Assembly: GCA_002179805.1 (NCBI GenBank) | Contig: NAVB01000338.1 | Coordinates: 1-15,135 of the forward strand | Source of the DNA: Acanthamoeba lenticulata | Taxonomy: Eukaryota > Discosea > Longamoebia > Acanthamoebidae | Length of the DNA: 15,135 bases | Direction: 5' to 3' | Shown: in pieces, positions 1 through 14,335 of the stretch | How the letters are laid out: the number at the start of each line of letters is the position of its first letter | Numbering within the stretch: the first letter of the stretch is position 1 | Program-made: the position numbers and the translations under genes | The notes under the pieces: generated by a model | Databases searched by the model: none | What the model was told of the DNA's origin: nothing | What the model saw: only the letters and a program-made list of their open reading frames with translations

Positions 1-11
1 TGGGGGGGGGG

Positions 12-1742
12 ATGCGGTTCCGAACGCGCAACAGGGGACGGGCGAAGCAGCTGTTCGAGGCCATGCGGGAGGGGGCCATCAGCACGGACCACACGTACCC
101 GTTCAATCCGAAGATCAGCGCGGAGAGCTTCCGCATCATGCTCCGCAAGTGTAGGCGTCACCACGACCCGCAGCTGGCCATGACCGTCTTCGATGCCCTC
201 ATCAACGGTCCGGCCCCGTAAATATTTTATTTTATATTTATTGTTTATTGTTTTTTTTCTTTCTGCGCGTAGCTGACGTCCTTTTGCACACACACACACA
301 CAACACACCACACACGCACACACGCGCAGAATACCCGCACATCCAGCGGAGCGGAAGCATCTACAACCTCCTCCTCGCCAGCCTCCGCCCGCCCGCTTCG
401 GAGCACAAGCGCGAGAGGCTCGGGAAGACGACGAAGAAGAAAGAAGCAGCGGTGGCGGTCCAGCAGCCCGACAGGAAGTGGTACGAGGCGCAGGTGGCGC
501 GTGTGCTGGCCCAAATGGAGGCCGATGGCGTGCCTCTCGCCGGACATCGCGCCGCTTCAGCGCTCATCAACACGTTGGCACAGACCATGCCATCCTCTTC
601 CTCTTCCTTGTCCTCCAGCAGCCAACCTACCGGTACGCTCTTTTTCTTATTTTTTCATTTTTTTTTCATTTGTTTATTATTATTCGGTATTTGGGGATGA
701 GGACGAGGGGGGGCTCTTTACCTTCTCTTTCTTCTTCCCTTTCGTTCTTTTTTTTTGTTCTTACCACCCTCTCTCTCCCGTTCGCGCGTGGTCCACGCAG
801 GTCGAGGCGGCGAGCGAGAGTTGCGCGAGGCACTGCAGGAGCAGTTGGGCGCCGACTCGCCCTATCTCAAGCCGAGCCTCATGCACCTCTACGCCACGGC
901 GGCCGACTTGCCCAATCTCAAGCGCCTCTTTATGCAGGTCCATGCTCCCCCCCCTCTTTTACCCCGACGATGACACAACAACCCCATGACCACGATGATG
1001 GTGATGACGATGGTGATGACGATGGTGATGACGGTGATGACGGTGGGGGCTGGATCTGGCACAGATGGCGGAGGAGGGCGAGGTGAGCGTAGCGGCCTGG
1101 TCGGCGCTGGTGACGGGCTACGACCGGAACGGCCAGCCCCTGGAGGCCCTCGACACGCTCTACGAGATGTTGGAGCAGCACGGGCGCGTGCCCTCGCTGA
1201 GCCTCCTCGGGCAGGTGAGCCGTTCCCTGGAGCACCACGGCCTGCTGCCCCGCAACTCCCTCCGGCGGCTGTTCACCGACAAGTTCATCGACATCCGGCA
1301 GAGCGTCTTTGCGGAGGCGCGCCGGCGCCGCATCGAACGCGACGCGGCCTTCCGCCACCTCGACTACAACCGGTTCCTCTACTTCCACCTCGCCCTTCTC
1401 AAGCGTTTCTCTCCCCCCGCCGCCGCCCACCAGAGGACCGATGGCGAGGACGAGGAGGGGGAGGCCGACCACAGCTTGTACAGGCGGCAGCAGCAGCAGC
1501 AGGACGCGGGCGGGGCGCTGGCCCGCGCTGCGTCGTCGCTCCTCTCGCGCATCGGGCTTGGCGCGCGCACAAGCTTCGACCAGGAGGTGCTGCTGCGGCG
1601 CGCGTCCCTCATCTCCAAGCACATGGAGGCCGAGGGCGTCCCCTTCTCGAAGCCCCTCCAGCAGTTCGTGTCCTCCCTCGCTTCGTCCTCTCACGACTAC
1701 CCGCCCGCAACGACAAGAAGAAGGAGAATGGAAGGGAAGTAA
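12..1742 (+). CDS. Pentatricopeptide repeat (PPR) protein, 5' partial, 4 exons visible
   Basis: Likely exons: 12 (or 35)-207, 330-632, 801-937 and 1065-1742, ending in TAA; about 437 residues counted from the ATG at 12. The true start probably lies upstream, because the window opens in a G-run that resembles an intron end and there is a possible acceptor at 34. Degenerate 35-residue helical hairpins recur. The first is near residues 9-45 (GRAKQLFEAMREG). An L/S-like pair spans about 187-250 and contains LMHLYATAADL, KRLFMQ, AAWSALVTGYDRNGQ and LEALDTLYEML, wording close to land-plant PLS-type PPR motifs. Further helices carry QMEADGVPLA and HMEAEGVPFS. PPR proteins bind organellar RNA in a base-specific way and serve its processing, stability, translation or editing; the RNA target here cannot be read. 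No C-terminal DYW deaminase signature (HxE, CxxC) is present. The C-terminus has a Q5 tract and a basic tail. The exon 1 donor is uncertain because the better-looking GTAAAT at 218 breaks the frame. The PPR assignment is firm; exact function is unknown. Confidence 0.8.
287..327 (+). repeat. CA-rich microsatellite in PPR intron 1
   Basis: An imperfect CA tract occupies the 3' half of the intron and runs directly into the CGCAG acceptor at 325-329, serving as its pyrimidine-containing tract. Confidence 0.85.
994..1044 (+). repeat. GATGGTGATGAC minisatellite in PPR intron 3
   Basis: Roughly four imperfect copies of a 12-base GATGGTGATGAC unit lie just before the acceptor at 1064. It is intronic; the repeat is open in one frame but does not match the PPR reading frame. 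Confidence 0.8.
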
Positions 1743-1900
1743 AAAAGAGAAAGAGGTCCTTTAAGACGGCCAGAGAGTGCATGTCTCTGAGAAATTCAGC
1801 AAGGGGAGGGAGAAAGAGACGACAAATCCACCAACGAGGGCGTTTGGGTTTTTTGGGGGGAGGAGCCAGTCAAAAAGGTCGAGGCCAAGGAGAGCCGCTC
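1743..1900. other. Short convergent intergenic region
   Basis: This stretch separates the PPR stop codon from the stop codon of the small membrane-protein gene on the other strand. It must hold both 3' UTRs and 3' ends. It is purine-rich on the plus strand with a G-run. I see no AATAAA on either strand and no other gene. Confidence 0.5.
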
Positions 1901-2567
1901 CTACTGTTGGTGATAGTTGTTACTCCACACAACAAAGTAGAGGCTGAGAAAGACGGCCGAGTTGAGGCAGAACACGAAAAGCGCCACGCTGAGGGAGAGC
2001 CACGCGAGACGACGACGACGCGACCCCAACGGCGCGCTGATGTTGAACAGGAAGTTGAGCAACCCGACGATCGGGATCCACGACAGGAGACACCTGCTCC
2101 CCCCGCCCAAGGACGTGGCAAAAAAAAGAGTCGCGTCAGCCACGAAGACCTCGAGTTTTTGTGCATCAACTTGAGGAGGGGGGCAGGTGGCGCACCCGAC
2201 GCGCGCACAGCCCAGGCGGTCATCGTGGCAGTCGTCGTAAGGGGCGGTGACAACGCACACGCCTACCGGGGCGCCTCCGTACTGGTACTGCGGTGGCAGC
2301 TGCTGCTGCGCATAAAGGGGCGCAGGGGCATAGGGCGACGGTGCGAACTGAGGGTCACCTCCTGCCGGCATAGCCCCTCCAGCGGTGTAGACCATGCCAC
2401 CAGGGGCTATGGTGCGCCATGCAAGCAAGAACACAACACGTGCACCACAGGGCAGGAAAAACCCTCAGCAAACAAACGGATAAGGATCAATGGGGACTGC
2501 TAATACCGAGGGTCTGGCCATAGAGGGTCGGATTGGGTTGGTAGAAGTTCTGCTGCTTGTCTTCCAT
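1901..2567 (-). CDS. Small Pro/Tyr/Gln-rich protein with two hydrophobic C-terminal segments, unknown function
   Basis: Proposed exons on the minus strand: 2567-2507, 2406-2196 and 2093-1901, giving 154 residues. The first intron (2506-2407, GTATTA...ATAG) joins in phase and links MEDKQQNFYQPNPTLYGQTL to an AP-G-rich stretch. The second (2195-2094, GTGCGC...GCAG) is 102 nt, in frame and stop-free, so retaining it gives a 188-residue form. I favour removing it because it has a T8 tract, a donor like those of its neighbours, and a low-similarity Cys/Pro insert. The N-terminal half is disordered and Pro/Gln/Tyr-rich (PNPTLY, PPQYQY), followed by a Cys-containing stretch (DDCHDDRLGCARVG). Two hydrophobic segments follow (SWIPIVGLLNFLFN and LSLSVALFVF onward), separated by SRRRR. 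This suggests a small membrane protein with a cytosolic proline-rich tail. I do not recognise the family. It is divergent from the coiled-coil gene and may share its promoter. Confidence 0.68.
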
Positions 2568-2753
2568 GAGCTGGTACAAAGAGGCACGAACGGGTTGATA
2601 CCAGTTTGGGGAAGAGGAACTTGCTCACAAACAAGAAGAACAAAATTAATACACATTCCTCGCATTGCTTCCGTTGTGTATCTCCGGCTGACGTGGCGAG
2701 GAAAAAACAAGATCTGGAGCGACCCACACCTTTCGTGACGGAGGAGACTTGCA
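2568..2753. promoter_or_regulatory. Divergent promoter region, membrane-protein gene / coiled-coil gene
   Basis: The 186 bp between two opposed start codons must contain both 5' UTRs and both core promoters. A TGACGTGG element at 2689-2696 resembles a CRE/bZIP-type site, and an AT-rich patch (AAAATTAATAC) lies at about 2642-2652. No clear TATA box is visible. The role is inferred from gene layout only. Confidence 0.45.
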
Positions 2754-5700
2754 ATGGATGAGGGGCGCACTTCCCAAAGCAGACAGCGATGGGCGGAGGA
2801 GAAACAGTTACTCCTAGAGGAGCTCAGTGCTGAAAAAGAGGCTCTGGGCTTCGCCCTCCTTCGGCTCGCCAACGCGGAGAAGGAGGCCGCCACAGGACGC
2901 GAGGAGCTCGAGCGGTTGCACCAGCAATGCGACTCTCTCGAAGAGCGTGCGCGCCAGGCCAACCAGGCCCTCCAGCGTACTCAGCTCCTTCTCCTCGCTG
3001 CCCAGAAGTCGTCCTCTTCTTCCTCTCCTTCGACACAACCTGTCGATCAGACGCTGCAGCACCCACCCTCGTCGCCATCACTGTCGGCCCGAAGTGCCTT
3101 GGCTGATGTGGGCAGCGGTAACACTACTGCTACTACTACTGGTAGTGTTGACGCTGCCGAACTAGCCCGCCTTCGCGAGACCATCGGTGTACTCGAGGCC
3201 CATGTGGCCCGCCTCCAGGGCGAGCTCGAAGAAGAGCGCGTCACGGCCGACCTCGTGAGCCAGGCCAACGACGACCTTCACCGCCAGCTCAGCCTCCTCC
3301 GCCAGGCCTCCACGGCCACAACCACCACCGCCACTCGTCGCCTCTCCGGAGGGGCCAACGACATCGACATCGACGGCGAGTTCTATGACCCACAACTCAG
3401 TGACCGAGACCACGACGACTACAAGCAGGAGGCCGAGCGGGAGCGGACGGAGCAGGCCATGGAGGCCCTGCGCGCGGCGGCGGCAGAGCGCGAGGCAGCT
3501 CTGCTGGCTGAGGCCCAGGAGCTGCGCCAGCGCCTGGCCCTGGCCGAGGCCGAGGCTGCCGCGCAGGCCAGAGAGGCGCTCGCGGCGCAGGAGGAGATTG
3601 CGCGGTACGCGTTCGCGCTCGAGGCCGCGCAGCGCGATGCCCACGCGGCACGCGAGGAAGCCGCGGCCCGTGGGTCGCAGCAGCAGCAGCAGCAGCAGCA
3701 GGAGGCCCTTCCTCCTGCGGCAGGCGGAGAGGTCGCCTCTGCTCCTGCTCCTGCTCCTGCCCCTGCCCCTGCTAGCACGCAGGCAGCCGAAGAACTTCGG
3801 GACTTGAAGAAGGCCGCCCTCCGGCTAGAGACCAAGCTGCGGCGCACGGAGAAGCAGCTCGAGGCCTTCCGCGCTACGGCCTCGGCCGATGCCAAGGCCA
3901 ACCAGCAGCTCATCGCGTCCCTCCAGGCCCAGGCCTCGGCCGCCGCACAGCAGAACGAGCACCTCCAGCTTCAGCTCCAGCGCGTCGAAGCCGAGCGCGC
4001 GGCGCCACAAGCCTCCGAGCCTACGGCCGCTGATGAATCCTCGCCGGCGGCCCTCCAGCAGCAGCAGCAGCCGCAGCAGCAGCAGCAGCCACAAGAGGCG
4101 GAAGAGGCTCACCGCATCATCGAGCAGCTCCGCACAGAGATGGCGTCGCAGGCGGCCGCCATCGAGCGCCTCCAAGAGGAGCTGGCCGCCCGCCAGACAG
4201 TCGCGGAGGAGCGCGACCAAACGGCCGAGCGTCAGTTACTGATGGCGCGTCAGGCCCAGCAGGCGGCCGAGGAGGAGCTGGCGCGCATCCAAGCGCGCCT
4301 TCTCAGCGAGCAGCAGCAGCTGCGCGACAAGGAGGAGGCCCACGCGCTCGCTCTCCACGCCCTGCAGGAGACCCTCCAGGAGCGCGAGGCGCGCCTCCAC
4401 GAGCTCAGCTGCGCTCAGACCATCGCCTCCGGTGTCCCCCCGCAAGACCAGCCTGTGCCTGTCGAACAGTCGCGCGAGGTGGAAGGGCGCGAGGCTGCAG
4501 CTGAGCTGGAGGAGCTCCAGCGCCGCTGCGAGGAGAGCGAGCGCCGGATGGAGGAACACGCGCAGCGGGCGGACCAGCTGCAGGCGCAAGTGCAGGAGCA
4601 GTCGACCCGGCTGGGGGAGCTCGAGCACCAGCTCCACGAGGCCCACGCACACGCCGGGGCCCTGGAGGAGCGCTGCCGCCACGCCGAGGAGCGCGCTGTC
4701 GACGCGCACGAGCTGGATCAGCTCCGGCACGCGAGCCAAGAGCACGCCCGGGAGGCCGCCGCCGAGAAGGAGCGGGCCGACCAGCTGGCCGCCCTCCTGG
4801 ACCAGCATGACCAGCAACACGCGATCGAGCTCGCCACAATCTCTGCCGAGCTGGCTGAGCTGCAGCAGACGCGCGAGGGGCAGGCCCAAGAGGCGGGCCC
4901 CGAGCTGGCATCCCTCCGGGGCGAGGTCGAAGCGTTGCAAAAGACGCGTGAGGAGCTCGTTCAGCAGCTCGCCGAGGAGGGCGACAAGCTCGCAGCCCTC
5001 CGGAGCGAGCTCGAGGCGCTGCGACAGGCTCACGAGGAGCAGACCCAAGAACTCGCCGTGGCGCAGGCGCGTGCCGAGGAGAAGCTGGCCGCGCTCACGG
5101 CCGAACACGAGCAGCAGCGCGAGGAGGAGCTCTCGGCCCTCCGCGCCGAGCTGGCCCGCCAGGCCGAGGCCAGGGCGCAGGCCGAGCAGCGAGTGGACGA
5201 GCTTGGGCAAAAACACGAGGAGGAGCTCGCGGCCCTCCGTGGCGAGCTCGAGCAGCAGGCCCACGAGGCTGCTCAGGCCAGGGAGCGGGCCGAGCAGCTT
5301 GCGGGCCTCGAGCACGACCAGACGCACGAGGAGGAGCTCGCAGCCCTCCGGAGCGAGCTCGAGGCGCTGCGGCAGACAAGCGAGGAGCAGGCCCGCGAGC
5401 TCACCGAGGCGCAGGCGCGCGCCGAGCAGCAGCTGACCGCACTCACGGCCGAGCAAGGGCAGCAGCGCGAGGAGGAGCTCTCGGCCCTCCGCGCCGAGCT
5501 GGCTCGCGAGGCCGAGGAGAGGGCGCAGGCCGAGCAGCGGGTGGCCGAGCTCGACCAGAAGCACGAGGCGGAACTCGCGGCTCTGCGCGGCGAGTTCGAG
5601 GAGCTGCAGCGGTCCCGCGAGGACCTGGCCCGGCAGGCCGCCGAGGAGTCTGCGCGGGCGGCAGAGCAGCTGGCCGCCGTCACGGCCGAGCGCGAGGAGG

Positions 5701-8700
5701 AGCGCACGGCCCTCCGGAGCGAGCTCGACGAGCTGCGTGCCGCCAGCGAGGCAGTGGCCCGGGAAGCCGAGGGCCAGAGGGCGGCCGCCGTGGCCGAGGC
5801 AGAGACGCGGCTGCGGGGGGAGATGGAGCAGCTCCAGGAGGCCTGCCACGAGGCCGGCCGGCAGGCCGAAGAGGCGATGCAGCGCGCTGACAGGCTGGCG
5901 GGGCAGCTGTCCGCGCTCGAGCAGCAGCAGCGCGAGGCCGTGAGCGAGGCCCAGGCGCGCGCCGACGAGCTGGCGCGGGTTGCCGAGGAGCGGGCCGAGG
6001 CGCTGCGGGAGGCCCAGGCGCAGGTGGCGCGGGCCGTGGCCGACGCTGAGCGGGCCCAGGCCAAGGCGGCGCGGCAGGCCGAGAAGACGGCCAAGGCGCA
6101 GCGCGAGGCGGCGGGGCTGCGGCAGGAGTGCGAGGAGGCCGCCAAGCAGCGCGAGGCCGCCCAACGAGAGCTGGCCGAGGAGCGAGACAAGGGCGACAAG
6201 GCCCGCAAGGCCGCCGCGCAGAGCCCCGTCAAAGCGGCCCAGTGGCAGAAGAAGGCCAGCGAGCTCAAGAAGCAGCTCGAGGAAGCCCTCCGCGACAAGA
6301 CCCAGGAGACCGCCAAGCTGCGCGACCTCGCCGAGGCCGCCAAGAAGAAGGCCCACCGCGAGGCCAAGGAAAAGGCCGCCCTCCGCAAGGCCCACGACGA
6401 CCTCGCCCGCCAGCTCGCCGACGCCGGCGACGCCGTGCGCAAGGCCGCCGCGCTCCAGGAGGAGCTCGACGCCCTCCGCAAGCAGCTCGCCTCCCGCGAG
6501 CGCAAGTACGCGCAGCTCCGCCAGTCCCGCGACGACCTCCAGGGCGCCCTCGCCCGCAGCCAGCAGGACCAGCAGCTTCTCGACCAGCAGCTCGCCGCCC
6601 TCCGTCTCGACCTTTCGCAGCAGCTCGCCGCCCTCTCCCACCAGCACCAGCTCCATTCCCGCGTACCACTGGCCCCAACCAGTCACCCTCCTCCCCCCCC
6701 CAATGGGTGGCTCAGGAACACTCACCCAACCCCCTTTTTTTTGTTTGTTGTTTTTCCCACCATTTCTATATCCTTCTACTGATGCACAGGACCTCGAAAA
6801 GACCGTCTCGGAGCTGCGGGCGCGGACGGAGAGCAGCGATGCTGCCTTCCTCGCCCTCAAGACCGAGTTTGCGCAGGCCACGTGCGTTGTCTCTCTCGCT
6901 CTCCCTCCCCCGCCCGTCGTGGTTTTTTAATTCATTCATTTATGCATTCATGGATAAGTGATTATACATTTTCCTTCTATCATGTCATAGTTTTCAATAA
7001 TGTCATTAATAATATTAATAATGCTAACAATCTGATTCCCTTTCGAATATATTTGGTTTTTTTGTGGTGATTTGTTTGGGGGGGGGCAGGCGGGCTGCGG
7101 CGGAGGAGAAGGCGCAGCTGGAGGAGGAGGTGGAGCAGCTGCAGGAGGAGCTCCAGCAGCTCCAGCAGCAGGCGGGACAGGCGCACAGCAGCAACGGCCA
7201 TAGCGCCGGCACGGCCGCGGAGGAGGCGGAGGCGCAGGTGCAGGAGCTCAAGGCCCTCAACCACGAGGTGCTCGACCTGCTCGAGGCCGAGAAGGAGCGG
7301 CACCGCGCGGCGGTGGGCGAGCTGCAGGCCGCCAAGGAGCAGCTGGCTGCCGAGAAGGGCTCGCACGCGTTCACGCTCGAGCAGCTGTCCCACGAGCGCC
7401 GCAACGTGGAAGTTGGCCACCAGCTGGCCGAGGGCCTCCGCGCCGACCTCAAGCAGGCGCAGCAGCAGCTCGCCGACACGCTGACCCTCCAGAACGAGAA
7501 GATCGCCGAGCTCCAGGGCGCCCTCTCCGGCCTCCGGACCCAGCGCGAAGACCTCCAGGCCCAGCTCTCCCACCTCCGCGCCGACAACGCGCGCCTCTCC
7601 CGCGACCTCCGCGACAGCGAGGCCAGCGTGGCCGCCCTCACCAAGCACATCCGCGACCTCAAGGCCGCGCCCCCCGCGTGCGTCTCTCCCCTCCCTCTCT
7701 CTCTCTCTCTCTCTCCCCCCCCCCCAAAACCTCTTCCCGGACATCAGCATCACCAGCATCATCATCATCATCGAATTCCACGACGCCATATCGCCCTCTT
7801 CATTCTCCTCGTCCGTCGCCATAGCGTGTCTTTGACAACAAAATGCAGCAGCAGCCCCGGGGGCGGATCGGCGACCGCAGCTCTCGAGGCCGCGCTGGCC
7901 AAGGAGCGGGAGGACCACCTGGCCACCCGCAAGCTTCTCGCCCAACACAAGACCTCCGCCCACGCGTACGCGCCTTTCACCTGCATTGTTATTATAATTA
8001 TGAAAATTATTGGGGGTGATGGTGATGGTGGAAAGGAATTACGGGAGACCACACCTCACACACACACACAAACGCACGCAGGCTGCGAGTCGATTTTTTG
8101 CGGGGGCACATCGCAGACCTGGAGCAGCTGCACGAGGCGCACGAGGTCATCCGGCTCTTCTTGGAGGCGCAGAAGCACCACCTGGCCCTCCACTCCGCCG
8201 ACCTCTCTGTGGCTTCCCTCAGCGACTCGCCATCGGCAGCGGTACGGCCCTGGAGGGCTGCCTTTGTCTCTCCCTTCTTCCGGTACAGAGTGATTGAGGG
8301 GAGCTATCTCATACCATCCGGTGTCACACACAGGAAGAGGAGGAGGAGGGCTTTGAGCATACGCCGCACGCCGCCCTGACCGAGTGGGAAGAACGGTTGC
8401 CTCTATCCACCGCCTTTTCGCCTCGGGAGAAAGCCCTGCGCTCGTACTGCGCTGCCGTGATCGCCTTCATCCGTAGCCCCAACTCGGGCAAGTCCCAAAA
8501 CGAGGTCTCCCCTCCTCGCTTCCTCTCCTCCTCCTTCTTTTGTGATCGTCACAAGGCACTTCTTGTCCTTACGTTCCCTCCCCCCCCCATGTGCGTGCAT
8601 TGGGCCCCAGCTGGACGAACACGCGCGCGACCTTGCGGCGGCGCTGGAGCAGAGCGAGTCACGCGAAAGGCTGAAGAAGATCCACAGCAACACGCTACTC

Positions 8701-8760
8701 CTCAGGCGCATCATCGCCTCCTACCACAAGGAATTTGTGCAGTTGCCCCTCCTCCACTGA
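2754..8760 (+). CDS. Giant coiled-coil protein (1,728 aa), 7 exons, function unknown
   Basis: Exons: 2754-6662, 6790-6881, 7090-7677, 7849-7965, 8082-8241, 8334-8504 and 8611-8760; all six GT-AG junctions keep phase and the total is 5,187 nt including TGA. The protein is dominated by Glu/Ala/Gln/Leu/Arg heptads, continuous from about residue 345 to 1570, with shorter coils at 1-83, 133-180 and 220-305. Linkers are low complexity: Ser/Pro/Thr about 86-130, acidic about 181-218, Q8 at 309-316, an Ala-Pro repeat at about 329-338, and a second poly-Q near 434-446. Residues about 1142-1222 are unusually Lys-rich. The last ~160 residues (from LRVDFLRGHIADLEQ) are less repetitive and look like a small helical domain. 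No motor, kinase, GRIP or membrane segment is evident, so it is not a myosin or kinesin heavy chain. A golgin-like tether, centrosomal or cytoskeletal scaffold is possible, but nothing in the sequence decides this. The start is the first ATG of the open frame. Confidence 0.87.
3678..3701 (+). repeat. (CAG)8 poly-Gln tract in coiled-coil exon 1
   Basis: Eight pure CAG codons encode Q309-Q316, followed by an Ala-Pro repeat built from GCTCCT/GCCCCT units at about 3739-3771. A second CAG/CCG tract lies near 4056-4090. Pure codon repetition suggests slippage and probable length polymorphism. Confidence 0.9.
4993..5688 (+). repeat. 348-bp tandem duplication within coiled-coil exon 1
   Basis: Two adjacent copies (about 4993-5340 and 5341-5688) are offset by exactly 348 bp, or 116 codons. 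Matching blocks include CAGCCCTCCGGAGCGAGCTC at 4993 and 5341, and GCGAGGAGGAGCTCTCGGCC shortly after 5108 and 5456. At protein level both copies begin AALRSELEALRQ and contain QQREEELSALRAELAR and RAQAEQRV. Similarity decays in the last third of the unit, where a diverged partial match to the start of the unit begins near 5708. Confidence 0.85.
6882..7089 (+). other. AT-rich intron 2 of the coiled-coil gene
   Basis: This 208-nt intron (GTGCGT...GCAG) is markedly AT-rich against its GC-rich exons, with ATTAATAATATTAATAATG-type sequence. It carries TGCTAAC at 7022-7028, a good branch-point match, and ends in a nine-G run immediately before CAG. Confidence 0.8.
7695..7772 (+). repeat. (CT)n, C11 and CAT-repeat cluster in coiled-coil intron 3
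   Basis: A (CT)10 run at 7695-7714 is followed by an eleven-C run and then by CATCAG/CATCAT repeats to about 7772, all inside the intron 7678-7848. They supply a strong pyrimidine character but no coding frame that continues the protein. Confidence 0.85.
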
Positions 8761-8934
8761 CCCCCCCCCTCTCTTCCATGCGGTCAGTCGTTTGTCGCCC
8801 CAAAGAAGAAGAAGAAGAAGAGCTTCCGAACCCTTTTTTATTTTGTTTTATTTTAATTATTTTGCAGCTGGCTGCACCCGGAGAGGGGGAGGGGGCTTGT
8901 GTTGGGCGGTGCACCACCAACGCGTTGTTGGTGC
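8761..8934. other. Convergent intergenic region with paired 3' ends
   Basis: It separates the TGA of the coiled-coil gene from the TGA of the USP7-like gene. It contains a C9 run, GAAGAA repeats at about 8804-8820 and an AT-rich block. The plus strand ends this block with TTATTTTGCAG, which resembles an acceptor, but nothing downstream continues the coiled-coil reading frame. Confidence 0.5.
8837..8852 (-). terminator. Candidate polyadenylation signals for the USP7-like gene
   Basis: Two AATAAA hexamers lie on the minus strand at 8852-8847 and 8842-8837, about 83-98 nt past the TGA at 8937-8935, in an AT-rich block within otherwise GC-rich sequence. The placement fits a 3' end signal; transcript data are lacking. 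Confidence 0.5.

Positions 8935-14335
<5,401 letters not shown>

Noticed and set aside
287..327. CA repeats as telomeric or centromeric sequence
   Set aside because: The tract is short, imperfect and confined to an intron between PPR exons.
218..329. Intron using the GTAAAT donor at 218
   Set aside because: It puts exon 2 out of the PPR frame and leads to an early stop; the GTCCGG donor at 208 keeps the frame.
930..1694. 254-codon minus-strand frame opposite the PPR gene
   Set aside because: Antisense shadow containing a poly-Ser stretch encoded by the intronic GATGGT repeat.
986..2503. 505-codon plus-strand frame through PPR exon 4, the intergenic gap and the membrane-protein gene
   Set aside because: It is the wrong frame of the PPR exon and antisense to the spliced minus-strand gene, with low-complexity Arg/Gly/Pro content.
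3678..4090. CAG/GCTCCT repeats as an inserted mobile element
   Set aside because: They are in frame, short and consistent with replication slippage; there are no terminal repeats or target duplications.
2754..6662. Myosin heavy-chain tail
   Set aside because: No motor domain precedes it; the start lies 186 bp from a divergent gene and the rod has poly-Q and Ala-Pro linkers unlike myosin rods.
4236..6881. 881-codon open frame antisense to the coiled-coil exon
   Set aside because: Leu/Gly-rich mirror of a Glu/Ala/Gln coiled coil caused by strong GC bias at third positions; it has no family features and runs across an intron of the plus-strand gene.
8866..8875. Acceptor-like TTTTGCAG after the coiled-coil stop, suggesting another exon
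   Set aside because: No donor in phase before the TGA leads to a sensible continuation, and the downstream sequence is the antisense of the USP7 3' end.
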